NCBI RefSeq assembly: GCF_029889805.1
Contig: NZ_JARANT010000014.1
Span: 1-41,932 of the forward strand
Length of the DNA: 41,932 nucleotides
Reading direction: 5' to 3'
DNA from: Halorubrum sp. Boch-26
Lineage (GTDB): Archaea > Halobacteriota > Halobacteria > Halobacteriales > Haloferacaceae
This document shows positions 16,891 to 26,242 of this stretch, piece after piece (the first letter of the stretch is position 1; every line of letters starts with the position of its first letter). Both the position numbers and the translations under genes were made by a program. Under the pieces are notes generated by a model. The model saw nothing but the letters and a program-made list of their open reading frames with translations, was not told where the DNA came from and ran no database searches.

Positions 16891-17778
16891 ATGGGCGTTC
16901 ACGAGAACACGTACGACAGCACGGTGGGGGCGTACCTCCTCCTGCTGCCGACGCTGGTCGCGATCGTCGCGTTCCTGTACTACCCGTCGCTACAGACGCT
17001 CAGGTTTAGCTTCTTTCAGACGTTCCTGTTCGGCCAGAACACGCGGTTCGTGGGCCTGGCGAACTTCACCGAGCTGCTGAGCTCACAAGTGTACCTCACC
17101 AGCGTCGGGCTGACGATCGCGTTCGCGGCGATCGTCGTCGTCGGGTCGCTCGCCGTCGGACTCGCCGTCGCGTTCCTGTTGTACGAGGTCAGCGACGGGA
17201 AGGCCGCGTACCTGATCGCGGCGATCTGGCCGTACGCGCTTCCGACGGCGGTCGCGGGGACGGTCCTGCTGTTCCTCGCTCACCCGAGCGTCGGTATTTA
17301 CACGCACTACATGGAGGCGTGGTTCGGCGTCGAACTCGACTGGTTCACCGTCGGCTGGCAGGGGTTCGCCGTCGTCGCGGTGGCAGCGATCTGGAAACAG
17401 ATCGGGTACAACGTGATCTTCATGCTCGCGGCCCTGAACAACGTGCCCGAATCCCTCAACGAGGCCTGTCGGCTCGACGGGATCGAGACGTGGCGACGGC
17501 TCGTCCGCGTGTACATCCCGCTCATGTCTCCCACGTTGGTGTTCCTCGTCGTGATCAACACCATATACGCGTTCTTCGGGAGCTTCGCGCTGATCGACCT
17601 GATGACGCAGGGCGGACCGACGAACGCCACCAACCTGATGATCTATCAGCTGTACCGTGACGCCTTCCAATTCAACAACCTCGGACTCGCCTCCGCGCAG
17701 TCTGTGATCCTGTTCGTGCTCGTCGCCGGGCTCACGTTCGTCCAGCTGCGGGTGTCCGACCGCTACGCACACTACTAA
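16891..17778 (+). CDS. ugpA: Glycerol-3-phosphate-type ABC transporter permease UgpA
   Basis: First pore subunit of the ugp importer, 295 residues, with about six membrane segments. The cytoplasmic EAA loop that docks on the ATPase is visible as EACRLDGIETWRRLVRVYIP (about residues 191-210). Order B-A-E-C and strong UgpB similarity of the binding protein justify the name over a generic sugar permease. Its stop overlaps the start of ugpE (TAATG). Confidence 0.9.
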   Translation: MGVHENTYDSTVGAYLLLLPTLVAIVAFLYYPSLQTLRFSFFQTFLFGQNTRFVGLANFTELLSSQVYLTSVGLTIAFAAIVVVGSLAVGLAVAFLLYEVSDGKAAYLIAAIWPYALPTAVAGTVLLFLAHPSVGIYTHYMEAWFGVELDWFTVGWQGFAVVAVAAIWKQIGYNVIFMLAALNNVPESLNEACRLDGIETWRRLVRVYIPLMSPTLVFLVVINTIYAFFGSFALIDLMTQGGPTNATNLMIYQLYRDAFQFNNLGLASAQSVILFVLVAGLTFVQLRVSDRYAHY

Positions 17779-18661
17779 TGTCACTAGATACCGAAGACAC
17801 CGCGGTCGGCGCCCGAGAGAACGAACCGCTATCGGTGATCTCCGACACCCGGCTGGTCCCGGGGCAGTGGCGCGTCCACCTCGGGCTCATCGGGTCGATT
17901 CTGTTGATGGCGTCCCCGCTCCTGCTGGCGTTCGTGATGAGCACCCAGACCGTTCCGGAGGTGTACGACATCACGAACGTCGGGATCGGGAGCGACGGGG
18001 TCGCGAACTACGTGGAGGTGTTCACGACGTACGGCATGGCCTCGTACATGTTCAACTCGCTGGTGATGTCGATCGTCGTCACCGTCGCGAAGATCGCTGT
18101 GAGCCTGCTCGCCGCGGTCGCGCTCGTCTTCTACGATTTCCGGTTTAAGAACGCGATCTTCTTTCTCATCCTGTTCACGCTGATGTTCCCGGTCCCGGTG
18201 CGCATCGTCCCGCTGTACGAGATGATGGCCGCGTTGGGATGGACGAACACGCTGTTAGCGCTCACCGGGCCGTACGTCGCGAGCGCGACGGCCGTGTTCC
18301 TCCTCCGACAGCACTTCATGTCCATCCCGGACTCGCTCGTCGAGTCGGCCAAGGTCGACGGGGTCGGTCCACTGCGCTTCCTCTGGGACGTGTTGATCCC
18401 GATGTCGCGGGGCATGATAAGCGGGCTCAGCGTGATCACGTTCATCTACGCGTGGAACCAGTACCTCTGGCCGCTGATCGTCGTCTCCGACCAGAACAAA
18501 CAGGTCGTACAGGTCGGGATGAAATACCTCCAGTCCGTCGGCAACGCCGGCCAGACCGATTGGGGGCTCATCATGGCGGGCGCGGTGTTGACGCTACTGC
18601 CGCCGCTGCTGGCGCTCGTCGCCTTCCGCGGCCCGCTGTTAGAAACGTTCGGACTCTCAGA

Positions 18662-18665
<4 letters not shown>
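17778..18665 (+). CDS. ugpE: Glycerol-3-phosphate-type ABC transporter permease UgpE
   Basis: Second pore subunit, 295 residues, about six membrane segments after a 30-residue polar N-terminus. EAA-loop equivalent: VESAKVDGVGPLRFLWDVLIP. The start ATG at 17778 shares a base with the ugpA stop and its own stop overlaps the ugpC start (ATGA), so translation is coupled along the operon. Note YAWNQYLWPL near the C-terminus, typical of the MalG/UgpE type. Confidence 0.9.
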
Positions 18666-19803
<1,138 letters not shown>

Positions 19804-19807
<4 letters not shown>

Positions 19808-20502
19808 CGAACGTCGAATCGCGATACGACGCCGTCGTCTTCGATAACGACGGCGTGCTCACTCACCCGACGAGCGAATCCCTCCTCCGAGAGGCGTCGC
19901 GAAACGCCTTCGAGGCCTTCGGCGTCGATCCGACGCCGAACGACCTCCGCGCGCTCGTGGCTGACCTCTCGACAGAAACGGTCCGGTCGCTCGCCGACCG
20001 CTACGGGCTCGACGCGGCCGAGTTCTGGTCCCGTCACGAGACGGAGCGTACCGCCGTTCAGTTGACGGCGATCCGAAACGGCGACAAGCCGCTGTACGAC
20101 GACGTCGAGGTCGTCACCGATCTCGCGGTCCCGGCGGCGATCGTGAGCAACAACCAGCACGCAACGATCGAACACATCGTCACTGAGTTCGGTCTCGAAG
20201 CGTCCTTCGAGGCGTGTTACGGGCGAAAACCAACGCTTCGAGGACTCGACCGACGAAAGCCGAACCCGTCGTATCTCGAGACTGCGCTGGCGGCGTTAGA
20301 CACCGAGTCGGTGCTGTACGTCGGTGACAGCCGCGTCGACGTCGCCGCGGCACGTGCCGCTGGCGTCGACTCCGCGTTCATCGCTCGTCCTCACCGACGG
20401 GAGTACCGTCTCGACGCCGAACCGACGTATCGGATCGAGAGCCTCGCAGACCTGTCTCGCTTACCGACGCGGTCGCTGGACGCCACCGGACACCACCCAT
20501 GA
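19804..20502 (+). CDS. HAD-family phosphatase in the ugp operon
   Basis: A 232-residue haloacid dehalogenase hydrolase with all four motifs: VFDNDGVLTHP (nucleophile D14 and D16), IVSNNQ (S115), RKPNPSYL (K152) and YVGDSRVDVAAA (D175, D179). The helical cap between residues 25 and 95 is of the C1 type, as in phosphoglycolate and glycerol phosphate phosphatases. Because it overlaps ugpC by 4 bases and the next gene by 4 bases, its substrate is probably the imported compound: dephosphorylation of glycerol phosphate to glycerol and phosphate is the simplest reading. Automatic pipelines would likely call it phosphoglycolate phosphatase-like. Substrate is inference. Confidence 0.82.
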
Positions 20503-21275
20503 ATCCCCGAATCGGTTTCGTCACGTCGGTCGTATCGGACCTCGAACGGCAGCTGCGCTTCGCCGGAGCGGGCGATTTCGACTACGTCGAGGTGCTCATG
20601 GACGGCGAGCACAACCACGAGCGCCTCGCGTCACAGGCGTCGACGATCAGGGGCGTCCTCGACGAGTACGGGCTCGATCTGGCCGTTCACCTCCCGTTTC
20701 CGACGGACATCGGATCGCCGTACGAGCGGGTCCGTGCCGGGGCCGTCGAAACGCAGCAGACCTGTATCGACGTTGCGACGGATCTCGGCGCCGAAAAGGG
20801 CGTCCTCCATCCGGAGTCGTCCGCGTGGACGGTCGCTTGGGAGGACGCGACGCTCCGAGATCACATCGATGAGTCCACGGCCGCGCTGACCGCCTACGGA
20901 GCCGCGCGCGACTTCGAAATCTGCGCGGAGAACATCTTCGGCAGCCCCTACACCGTCGAACACATCCCCCGGTTGCTCGACGAGACGGACGCGTCGATGA
21001 CGCTCGACACCGGTCACGCTCGGGTGACCGGATACGACGAGACGGAGACGGCCGCGTTCGTCGCCGAGCACGCCGACCGGATCTCGCACGTTCACCTGAA
21101 CGACACGCGCCGTCCGGCGGACGAGCATCTCCCGTTCGGCGCGGGGAACCTCGACTTTGAGCCGATCTTCGACGCCTTCCCCTCCGGGTGGAGCGGGACG
21201 TTCTCCCTCGAGGTCGGGACGCAGTCGCTCGACTATCTGGAGGAGTCGCGCTCGCAGTTGGCCCGGTACCTGTAA
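20499..21275 (+). CDS. TIM-barrel sugar phosphate isomerase/epimerase-like protein
   Basis: A 258-residue xylose-isomerase-like TIM-barrel protein (AP endonuclease 2 family). Candidate metal ligands in the usual order: ICAENIFG (Glu), MTLDTGHA (Asp, His), HVHLNDTRR (His, Asp) and FSLEVG (Glu). The family includes isomerases, epimerases, endonuclease IV and inosose dehydratases, so the reaction is open. It is the last gene of the ugp operon, ATGA overlap with the HAD gene, so it may act on a less common head group or sugar released from a glycerophosphodiester. An endonuclease IV role is less likely because of the operon context. Confidence 0.75.
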   Translation: MNPRIGFVTSVVSDLERQLRFAGAGDFDYVEVLMDGEHNHERLASQASTIRGVLDEYGLDLAVHLPFPTDIGSPYERVRAGAVETQQTCIDVATDLGAEKGVLHPESSAWTVAWEDATLRDHIDESTAALTAYGAARDFEICAENIFGSPYTVEHIPRLLDETDASMTLDTGHARVTGYDETETAAFVAEHADRISHVHLNDTRRPADEHLPFGAGNLDFEPIFDAFPSGWSGTFSLEVGTQSLDYLEESRSQLARYL

Positions 21276-21337
21276 CGTCCACCGCCGGCGCGAGAGAGCG
21301 GTCGGGATCGCCGCCGGTCGGGAGCCGGCACAACACC

Positions 21338-21345
21338 CATATATG
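21338..21345 (+). promoter_or_regulatory. TATA box of the lutC gene
   Basis: CATATATG, centred about 24 bases before the ATG at 21365, consistent with a leaderless transcript and with a new transcription unit after the ugp operon. Confidence 0.65.
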
Positions 21346-21364
21346 TCCATTCGGATGATAGCGT

Positions 21365-22003
21365 ATGTCAGTCGCTGACCGCTCGACGTTCAAGCGTCGA
21401 CTCGATTCTCTCGGCGTGACCGTCACGGAGGGGTCCGAGAGCGCGTGTGCGGAACTTATCGACGAGGCCGCCGGCGACCCGGCGGTCGGCGTCGCGCTCG
21501 CCGACGAGGGCGCCGGTTCGGCCGACCCGGCGCTCCGGCTTCCGGACCGGGTCGAGACCGACCCGACCACGGCCGAGCTCCGCGCTGCCCACACCGGCGT
21601 CACCGACGCGGAGCTCGGGGTCGCCGCGTACGGGAGCGTCGCGATCGAGGCCGACGCCGCCGGCACGGAGCCGGTGAGCCTCTTCGTCGACCGCCACGTC
21701 GTCGTCCTCCGCGAGGCCGACATCGTCCCGGACATGCCCGACGCGTTCGACTGGCTCGGCCCGAAGGCGCGCGACGAGTCGGTCGACGTGGTGTTCGCGA
21801 CCGGCCCGAGCGCGACCGCCGACATGGGCGGGCTCGTCCACGGCGCGCACGGTCCGAAGGAGGTGCACGTGGTGCTGTTGCGGGAAGACGACGCGGACGG
21901 TGCGGCTTCGGGGGACATCGCGGACGGTGCGGCTGCTGGGGATGACGCGGACGGTGCGGCTTCGGGGGACGACGCGGAATCCGAGGTGGGCTCCGATGAG
22001 TAG
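21365..22003 (+). CDS. lutC: LUD-domain protein LutC (lactate utilisation)
   Basis: A 212-residue protein with a LUD domain, like LutC/YkgG, a subunit of the iron-sulfur L-lactate (or related hydroxyacid) oxidation complex. Visible family segments: LGVAAYGSVAIEADAAGTEP, DRHVVVLREADIVPDMPDAF and the glycine-rich ATGPSATADMGGLVHGAHGP near the end of the domain. The last 35 residues are an acidic Ala/Gly/Asp tail encoded by three 27-base repeats. Its stop overlaps the start of the LutB-LutA fusion by 8 bases, so both make one complex. Confidence 0.85.
   Translation: MSVADRSTFKRRLDSLGVTVTEGSESACAELIDEAAGDPAVGVALADEGAGSADPALRLPDRVETDPTTAELRAAHTGVTDAELGVAAYGSVAIEADAAGTEPVSLFVDRHVVVLREADIVPDMPDAFDWLGPKARDESVDVVFATGPSATADMGGLVHGAHGPKEVHVVLLREDDADGAASGDIADGAAAGDDADGAASGDDAESEVGSDE
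21893..21973 (+). repeat. 27-bp in-frame tandem repeat in lutC, three copies
   Basis: Three copies of a 27-base unit starting GCGGACGGTGCGGCT (21893, 21920 and 21947) encode an acidic Ala-Asp-Gly tail. Copies differ at a few bases; the reading frame is kept. Confidence 0.9.
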
Positions 22004-24230
22004 CGACGCGTCGAAAGGGGACCGGATCCGCGAGCTGCTGGCGACCGAGGGCGACGCGGTCGCCGAGAACACCCGCGGGTTCAATCGAGGGCGGATCGAG
22101 TCGACCGAGCGGCTCGACGACTACGAGGCGCTGAAAGACGACGCCCGCGAGATCAAAGAGGACGCGATCGCTCGTCTCCCGGAGCTCATCGAACGGGTCC
22201 GAGAGTCGGTCGAGGCCAACGGGGGCACCGTCTACGTCGCCGACGACGCGGCCGACGCGAACCGGTACGTCACCGAGCTGACCGCGGAGGAGCGCGATGC
22301 CGACCGCCTCGTGAAGTCGAAGTCGATGACCTCCGAGGAGATCGAGGTGAACGAGGCGCTGGAGGCCGAGGGCGTCGAGGTGGTCGAGACGGACTTAGGC
22401 GAGTGGGTGCTCCAGATCGCGGACGAGGCGCCCTCTCACATCGTCGCCCCGGCGATCCACAAGTCTCGCGAGGGCATCTCGGAGCTGTTCGCGGAGCGGT
22501 TCGACCTCGACGACCCGCCGGAGACCGCCGAGGAGCTCACCATGTTCGCCCGCGAGCGGCTCGGCGAGCTGATCGAGGACGCCGACGTGGGGATGACCGG
22601 CGCGAACTTCATCGCGGCCGACTCCGGTACCATGCTGCTGGTCACCAGCGAGGGCAACGCCCGGAAGACGGTGACCGCGACGGACACCCACGTCGCGGTC
22701 GCGGGCGTCGAGAAGATCGTGCCGACCGTCGAGGAGTTCGCCCCGTTCGTCGAGCTGATCGGGCGCTCCGGGACGGGCCAAGACGTGACCTCCTACATCT
22801 CGACGCTGACCCCGCCCGTCGAGTCGCCGGTGCCGGACTTCCAAGACGACGCCGACCCCCTCGCCGACGGCTCGGGCGACGACCGCGACTTCCACCTGGT
22901 CCTCATCGACAACGGCCGGATGGCGATGCGCGAGGACGAGCAGCTGAAGGAGACGCTGTACTGCATCCGGTGTTCGGCCTGCTCGAACGCCTGCGGGAAC
23001 TTCCAGAGCGTCGGCGGCCACGCGTTCGGCGGCGAGACGTACTCCGGCGGGATCGCGACCGGCTGGGAGGCCGGCATCGAGGGGCTCGACGTCGCCGCCG
23101 AGTTCAACGACCTCTGTACCGGCTGCTCGCGCTGCGTCCCGGCGTGCCCGGTCGGGATCGACATCCCGTGGATCAACACGGTCGTCCGCGACCGAGTCAA
23201 CCGCGGCGAGGTCGAATCCCGACAGACCGACTGGCTGTTCGAGGAGCTGGCCCCCGACGAGGAGCCCGCCGGACTCGACCTGAGCACCCGGATAGTCGGC
23301 AACTACGAGACGCTTGCGAAGCTGGGGAGCCTGACCGCGCCGGCCGCGAACCGGCTCGCCGACGCGGGACCGGTACGCGCGATCGCGGAGCGCGTCGCCG
23401 GGATCGACCGCCGGCGCGACCTCCCCGAGTTCGCGAGCGAGTCCCTCGTCGACTGGTTCGAGTCCCGCGGCGGCGCCCGGATATCCGCCGACGCGGCCGA
23501 ACGCGAGGCCGTGCTCTACCCCGATACCGCGACGAACTACGTCGACGTCGACCGGGGGAAGGCGGCCGTGCGCGCGCTGGAGGCGCTCGACGTTCACGTG
23601 ACGGTGCCGGACCTCCCTGGAAGCGGCCGCCCGCCGCTCTCGCAGGGGATGATCGCGACGGCGGAGTCAGCCGCGGAGGACGTGTACGCCGGGCTCGCGA
23701 CCCACGTCGACGCCGGCCGCGACGTGGTCGTGATCGAGCCGAGCGACCTCGCGATGTTCCGGAGCGAGTACGAGCGGTTCCTCCCCGAGGCCTCGCACGA
23801 GCGGCTCGCCGCGGCCAGTTACGACGTGATGGAGTACTGCTTCGGCCTGCTGGAGAACGGCGGGGACCCGGCCGCGCTCCGTGCGCCGGCCGAGGGCACC
23901 GGGCCGGTGGCGGCCGGAAAACGCGTCGCCTACCACCCGCACTGTCAGGGGCGGACGATCGGCGTCGGCGAGCACGCGACCGCCGTGATGGAGACGCTCG
24001 GATACGACGTGCGCGTCTCCGACACCGAGTGCTGCGGGATGGCTGGCTCGTTCGGGTACAAGCACGACTACTACGAACTGAGCATGGACGTGGGAGAGCC
24101 CATACGGGAGCAGTTCGGCGACACCGATCGGACCGTCGTCGCCGCCGGAACCTCCTGTACCGAGCAGATCGACGCGCTCCTCGGGGACGCACCGATGCAC
24201 CCCGTCGAGCTGGTCGCGCCGCGGGAGTGA
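21996..24230 (+). CDS. LutB-LutA-type fusion: LUD domain, two 4Fe-4S clusters and CCG domain
   Basis: A 744-residue protein that joins functions usually split between LutB and LutA. Residues about 1-310 are a LUD domain with the LutB hallmarks SKSMTSEEIEVNEALEAEG and GANFIAADSGTM. Cysteines C323, C326, C329, C333 and C374, C377, C380, C384 form a dicluster ferredoxin. From about 520 a CCG (LutA/GlpC-like) domain follows, with YHPHCQGRTIG and ECCGMAGSFGYKHDYY. Expected role: membrane-associated oxidation of L-lactate or another 2-hydroxyacid. ATG at 21996 overlaps the lutC stop; the longer frame from 21900 is the shadow of lutC. The CCG half resembles the C-terminus of the dehydrogenase at 10703-13774. 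Confidence 0.88.
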   Translation: MSSDASKGDRIRELLATEGDAVAENTRGFNRGRIESTERLDDYEALKDDAREIKEDAIARLPELIERVRESVEANGGTVYVADDAADANRYVTELTAEERDADRLVKSKSMTSEEIEVNEALEAEGVEVVETDLGEWVLQIADEAPSHIVAPAIHKSREGISELFAERFDLDDPPETAEELTMFARERLGELIEDADVGMTGANFIAADSGTMLLVTSEGNARKTVTATDTHVAVAGVEKIVPTVEEFAPFVELIGRSGTGQDVTSYISTLTPPVESPVPDFQDDADPLADGSGDDRDFHLVLIDNGRMAMREDEQLKETLYCIRCSACSNACGNFQSVGGHAFGGETYSGGIATGWEAGIEGLDVAAEFNDLCTGCSRCVPACPVGIDIPWINTVVRDRVNRGEVESRQTDWLFEELAPDEEPAGLDLSTRIVGNYETLAKLGSLTAPAANRLADAGPVRAIAERVAGIDRRRDLPEFASESLVDWFESRGGARISADAAEREAVLYPDTATNYVDVDRGKAAVRALEALDVHVTVPDLPGSGRPPLSQGMIATAESAAEDVYAGLATHVDAGRDVVVIEPSDLAMFRSEYERFLPEASHERLAAASYDVMEYCFGLLENGGDPAALRAPAEGTGPVAAGKRVAYHPHCQGRTIGVGEHATAVMETLGYDVRVSDTECCGMAGSFGYKHDYYELSMDVGEPIREQFGDTDRTVVAAGTSCTEQIDALLGDAPMHPVELVAPRE

Positions 24231-24308
24231 CGTGAGGGGGCGGCGGTCCCGCCGCGGGCTGCCGTCGGCCTCTGACTCCGTCTGACGGGCGTCGTTCGAC
24301 AACGAACG

Positions 24309-24316
24309 CTTAATAC
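24309..24316 (+). promoter_or_regulatory. TATA box of the PRC-barrel gene
   Basis: CTTAATAC centred about 27 bases before the ATG at 24340, typical leaderless spacing. Confidence 0.6.
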
Positions 24317-24339
24317 GCGCGCTCGTCACCGTATGCCAT

Positions 24340-24651
24340 ATGAAAGCGGCTCCACAGGAGATCACGTCGCTCGTCGGCCGTGAGGTGTACTCGAACAACG
24401 GCGTCTTCGTCGGGGAGATCGAGGACGTGCGCCTCGATCTCGACGCCCGGGCGGTGACCGGGCTCGCGCTCGCGGAGCTCAACCACGAACTGTTCGCCGG
24501 ACGCGTCGCCGGGAACACCGGCGTCATCGTCCCGTACCGCTGGGTGCGGGCCGTCGGCGATGTCGTGCTGATCAACGACGTCATCGAACGCATCGACGCC
24601 GGGAGCGAGGAGGGCGAGGCCGAGGTCGGCCAGTCCGCGCAGTCGACCTAA
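24340..24651 (+). CDS. PRC-barrel domain protein (CdpB-like)
   Basis: A 103-residue protein, almost entirely one PRC barrel: ITSLVGREVYSNNGVFVGEI, then the hydrophobic strand VTGLALAEL, IVPYRWVRAVGDVVLI and a short acidic tail. Small stand-alone PRC-barrel proteins of this kind include the haloarchaeal CdpB proteins, which work with SepF and FtsZ in cell division; the overall pattern fits from memory but I cannot say which paralogue. Start set by a TATA box 27 bases upstream. Its stop codon overlaps the stop of the convergent gene on the other strand (CTAA). Confidence 0.75.
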   Translation: MKAAPQEITSLVGREVYSNNGVFVGEIEDVRLDLDARAVTGLALAELNHELFAGRVAGNTGVIVPYRWVRAVGDVVLINDVIERIDAGSEEGEAEVGQSAQST

Positions 24652-24974
24652 AAGGGGAGCGCGTCGCGAAGGCTGGTCAGGAAGCCGCTGCCCTCCCGTC
24701 GCTTGCGGTCGAACACGGGGTACAGCGCGTCGAGAAACTCAGTCTCGTTTTCGAACGTGGTCTGTGGCACCTGCGCTAACGCCTCGGAGAGGCGGATCGT
24801 TCGCCCCTTGGCATCGTAGGGGATCGCGCCGTCGTCGAGCGCGTCGACGATCTCCTCGCCGGTCGCGGGAAACGAGACGCCGGCCTCGTCGATCCGCTCG
24901 TCGAGCACGGCGATACCGAACTCGATCGCGTCGGGCTCGGCGGAGCCGCCGCCGCCGGGTGGGCGTGCTGCCAT
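24648..24974 (-). CDS. Small haloarchaeal protein, DUF5789-like
   Basis: A 108-residue soluble protein. After a Gly/Pro-rich start comes VSFPATGEEIVDALDDGAIPY and later FENETEFLDALYPVF. The 'YPAT-EELV-AL' pattern reminds me of haloarchaeal DUF5789 proteins, but I am not sure. Function unknown. A clear minus-strand TATA box (TTTAAAAA, 24999-25006) sits about 27 bases before the ATG. The gene converges with the PRC-barrel gene, their stops overlapping by three bases. Confidence 0.65.
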   Translation of the reverse strand: MAARPPGGGGSAEPDAIEFGIAVLDERIDEAGVSFPATGEEIVDALDDGAIPYDAKGRTIRLSEALAQVPQTTFENETEFLDALYPVFDRKRREGSGFLTSLRDALPF

Positions 24975-24998
24975 TGAGTCGATCTACTCGCTCGCTCC

Positions 24999-25006
24999 TT
25001 TTTAAA
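24999..25006 (-). promoter_or_regulatory. TATA box of the DUF5789-like gene
   Basis: TTTAAAAA on the minus strand, 25-32 bases upstream of the ATG at 24974; leaderless spacing. Confidence 0.65.
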
Positions 25007-25065
25007 CCCATGCTCGCGCGGCGACCCGCGAGCGGCTCGCTTCGATATCGCCTCCGCCGAACGAC

Positions 25066-25479
25066 TCACTCCGGGACCGACTCTTCGGGCGGGGCCGCGT
25101 CGAGGGCGGCGAGCCCCATCCCGTCGCCGGAGCGGTCGAACGCGGCGACGCTCTCGTCGTCGTACGGCGGGACGGCGACGAGCACGACCGCGGCGAGGTC
25201 GTCCGTCTTCGACACGCCGAGGAACCCGTCCGGGTGCGAGAGGAACCGCGCCCCGCCGTGGCCCGCCGGCGTGCCGAGGTCGACGCCGAACACCGCGTTC
25301 ACCGACCCCCCGACGTCGGGCGTGAAGTGGGTCAACACGGGCGTCTCGGGGTCGAGTCCGGTGTCGCTCTCGAAGTCGCCGGCGCGCGTGGCCGACAGGC
25401 GGAGATTCGTCTCGCCGGGGTCGCGCTCGGCGGCGCGTTCGAGCAGCACCGTCAACAGGTCGCGGGTGACGTGGATCAC
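25066..25479 (-). CDS. Conserved-looking haloarchaeal protein, function unknown
   Basis: A 137-residue acidic protein that I do not recognise. It has a helical N-terminus (LLTVLLERAAERDPG), then alternating beta-like stretches THFTPDVGGSVNAVFGVDLG, ARFLSHPDGFLGVSK and LAAVVLVAVPPYDD. There is no signal peptide or membrane segment. The GTG start lies two bases after the stop of the next upstream gene (25482-26180), so the two are an operon. The SHP triplet recalls JAB-domain proteins, but the other JAMM residues are missing. Confidence 0.65.
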   Translation of the reverse strand: MIHVTRDLLTVLLERAAERDPGETNLRLSATRAGDFESDTGLDPETPVLTHFTPDVGGSVNAVFGVDLGTPAGHGGARFLSHPDGFLGVSKTDDLAAVVLVAVPPYDDESVAAFDRSGDGMGLAALDAAPPEESVPE

Positions 25480-25481
25480 GC

Positions 25482-26180
25482 TCAGATTCCGATGACGGAG
25501 CGGAGCGTCTTCGCGTAGAGCCCCGGCGCCTTCCCCCGCGAGTTCGAGAGCGCGTCCTCGACCGCGATCGCCGCGTCATCGAGCACGCCGACGCCGTGTC
25601 CGACCAGCACGCGGTCCGGGTTCAGCCCGGAGAGAACCGTCGTCGGCGGCGTCAGCCTGAGCATCGGGTGGACGCCGATCCGCTCGCGGTCCCCGCGGAA
25701 GTACGACGAGGAGCCGAGCGACTCCGGCACGATCAGTGTCTCCCCGTCGAAGAACCCGGCCTCCTGCCACGGCGGCAGCGAGGAGTCGCGGATCCGAAAC
25801 GCCTCGAAGCCGGTGTCGGCCAGCCGGTCGCCGAACCGCTCGACCGGCGCGTCGAGCTCAGCGGCGACGCCGGTCATCCACTCCGGGACCCACACCGCGA
25901 CGTCGTGGCGGGTCGCGATCGCGGCGCTGTCGCGCTTGTGACGGTCGAGACCGACGACGACGCCGGTGACCGACCCGAGCTCCGCGAGCAGCTCGTCGAG
26001 CTCGGGAGCGTCGACCGGGTCGAACACCCAGACGTCGTCGGTCTCGCTCTCCTCGTTCGGGACCGCCACCGCGTGGCTCGCGCGCTCCATCGTCTCGTCG
26101 GGGTACGCGATCCATCCGACGCCGCCGTCGAACCGGTCGATCTCGTGGAGGTCCGCGTCGCCGTCGCTTTTCATTCCCAT
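25482..26180 (-). CDS. Degenerate metallo-beta-lactamase-fold-like protein
   Basis: A 232-residue protein whose layout follows small metallo-beta-lactamase-fold hydrolases: an N-terminal strand pair, VWVFDPVDA, a strand-loop GVVVGLDRHKRDSAAIA at the place of the HxHxDH motif, ETLIVPESLG in place of the bridging-Asp strand, GVHPMLRL, and VLVGHGVGV near the C-terminus. Only one His and one Asp remain at the metal site (H81, D84), so a normal two-zinc centre is unlikely. ATG at 26180 or 26174 are both possible; upstream frame to 26408 is Arg-rich and unlikely. A weak AT-rich box (TTGAAAG, minus strand, 26203-26212) sits at the right distance. Followed after two bases by the 137-residue protein gene. 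Confidence 0.65.
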   Translation of the reverse strand: MGMKSDGDADLHEIDRFDGGVGWIAYPDETMERASHAVAVPNEESETDDVWVFDPVDAPELDELLAELGSVTGVVVGLDRHKRDSAAIATRHDVAVWVPEWMTGVAAELDAPVERFGDRLADTGFEAFRIRDSSLPPWQEAGFFDGETLIVPESLGSSSYFRGDRERIGVHPMLRLTPPTTVLSGLNPDRVLVGHGVGVLDDAAIAVEDALSNSRGKAPGLYAKTLRSVIGI

Positions 26181-26242
26181 ACGGACGCCTTCGGTCCGGA
26201 TCCCTTTCAACCCGTCTCCGGCGGCGAGGGGGTCGACGACGC

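Noticed and set aside
25066-25479. JAB/JAMM-domain isopeptidase
   Set aside because: A single SHP triplet is present, but the remaining metal ligands (HxH and the downstream Ser-Asp) are not found.
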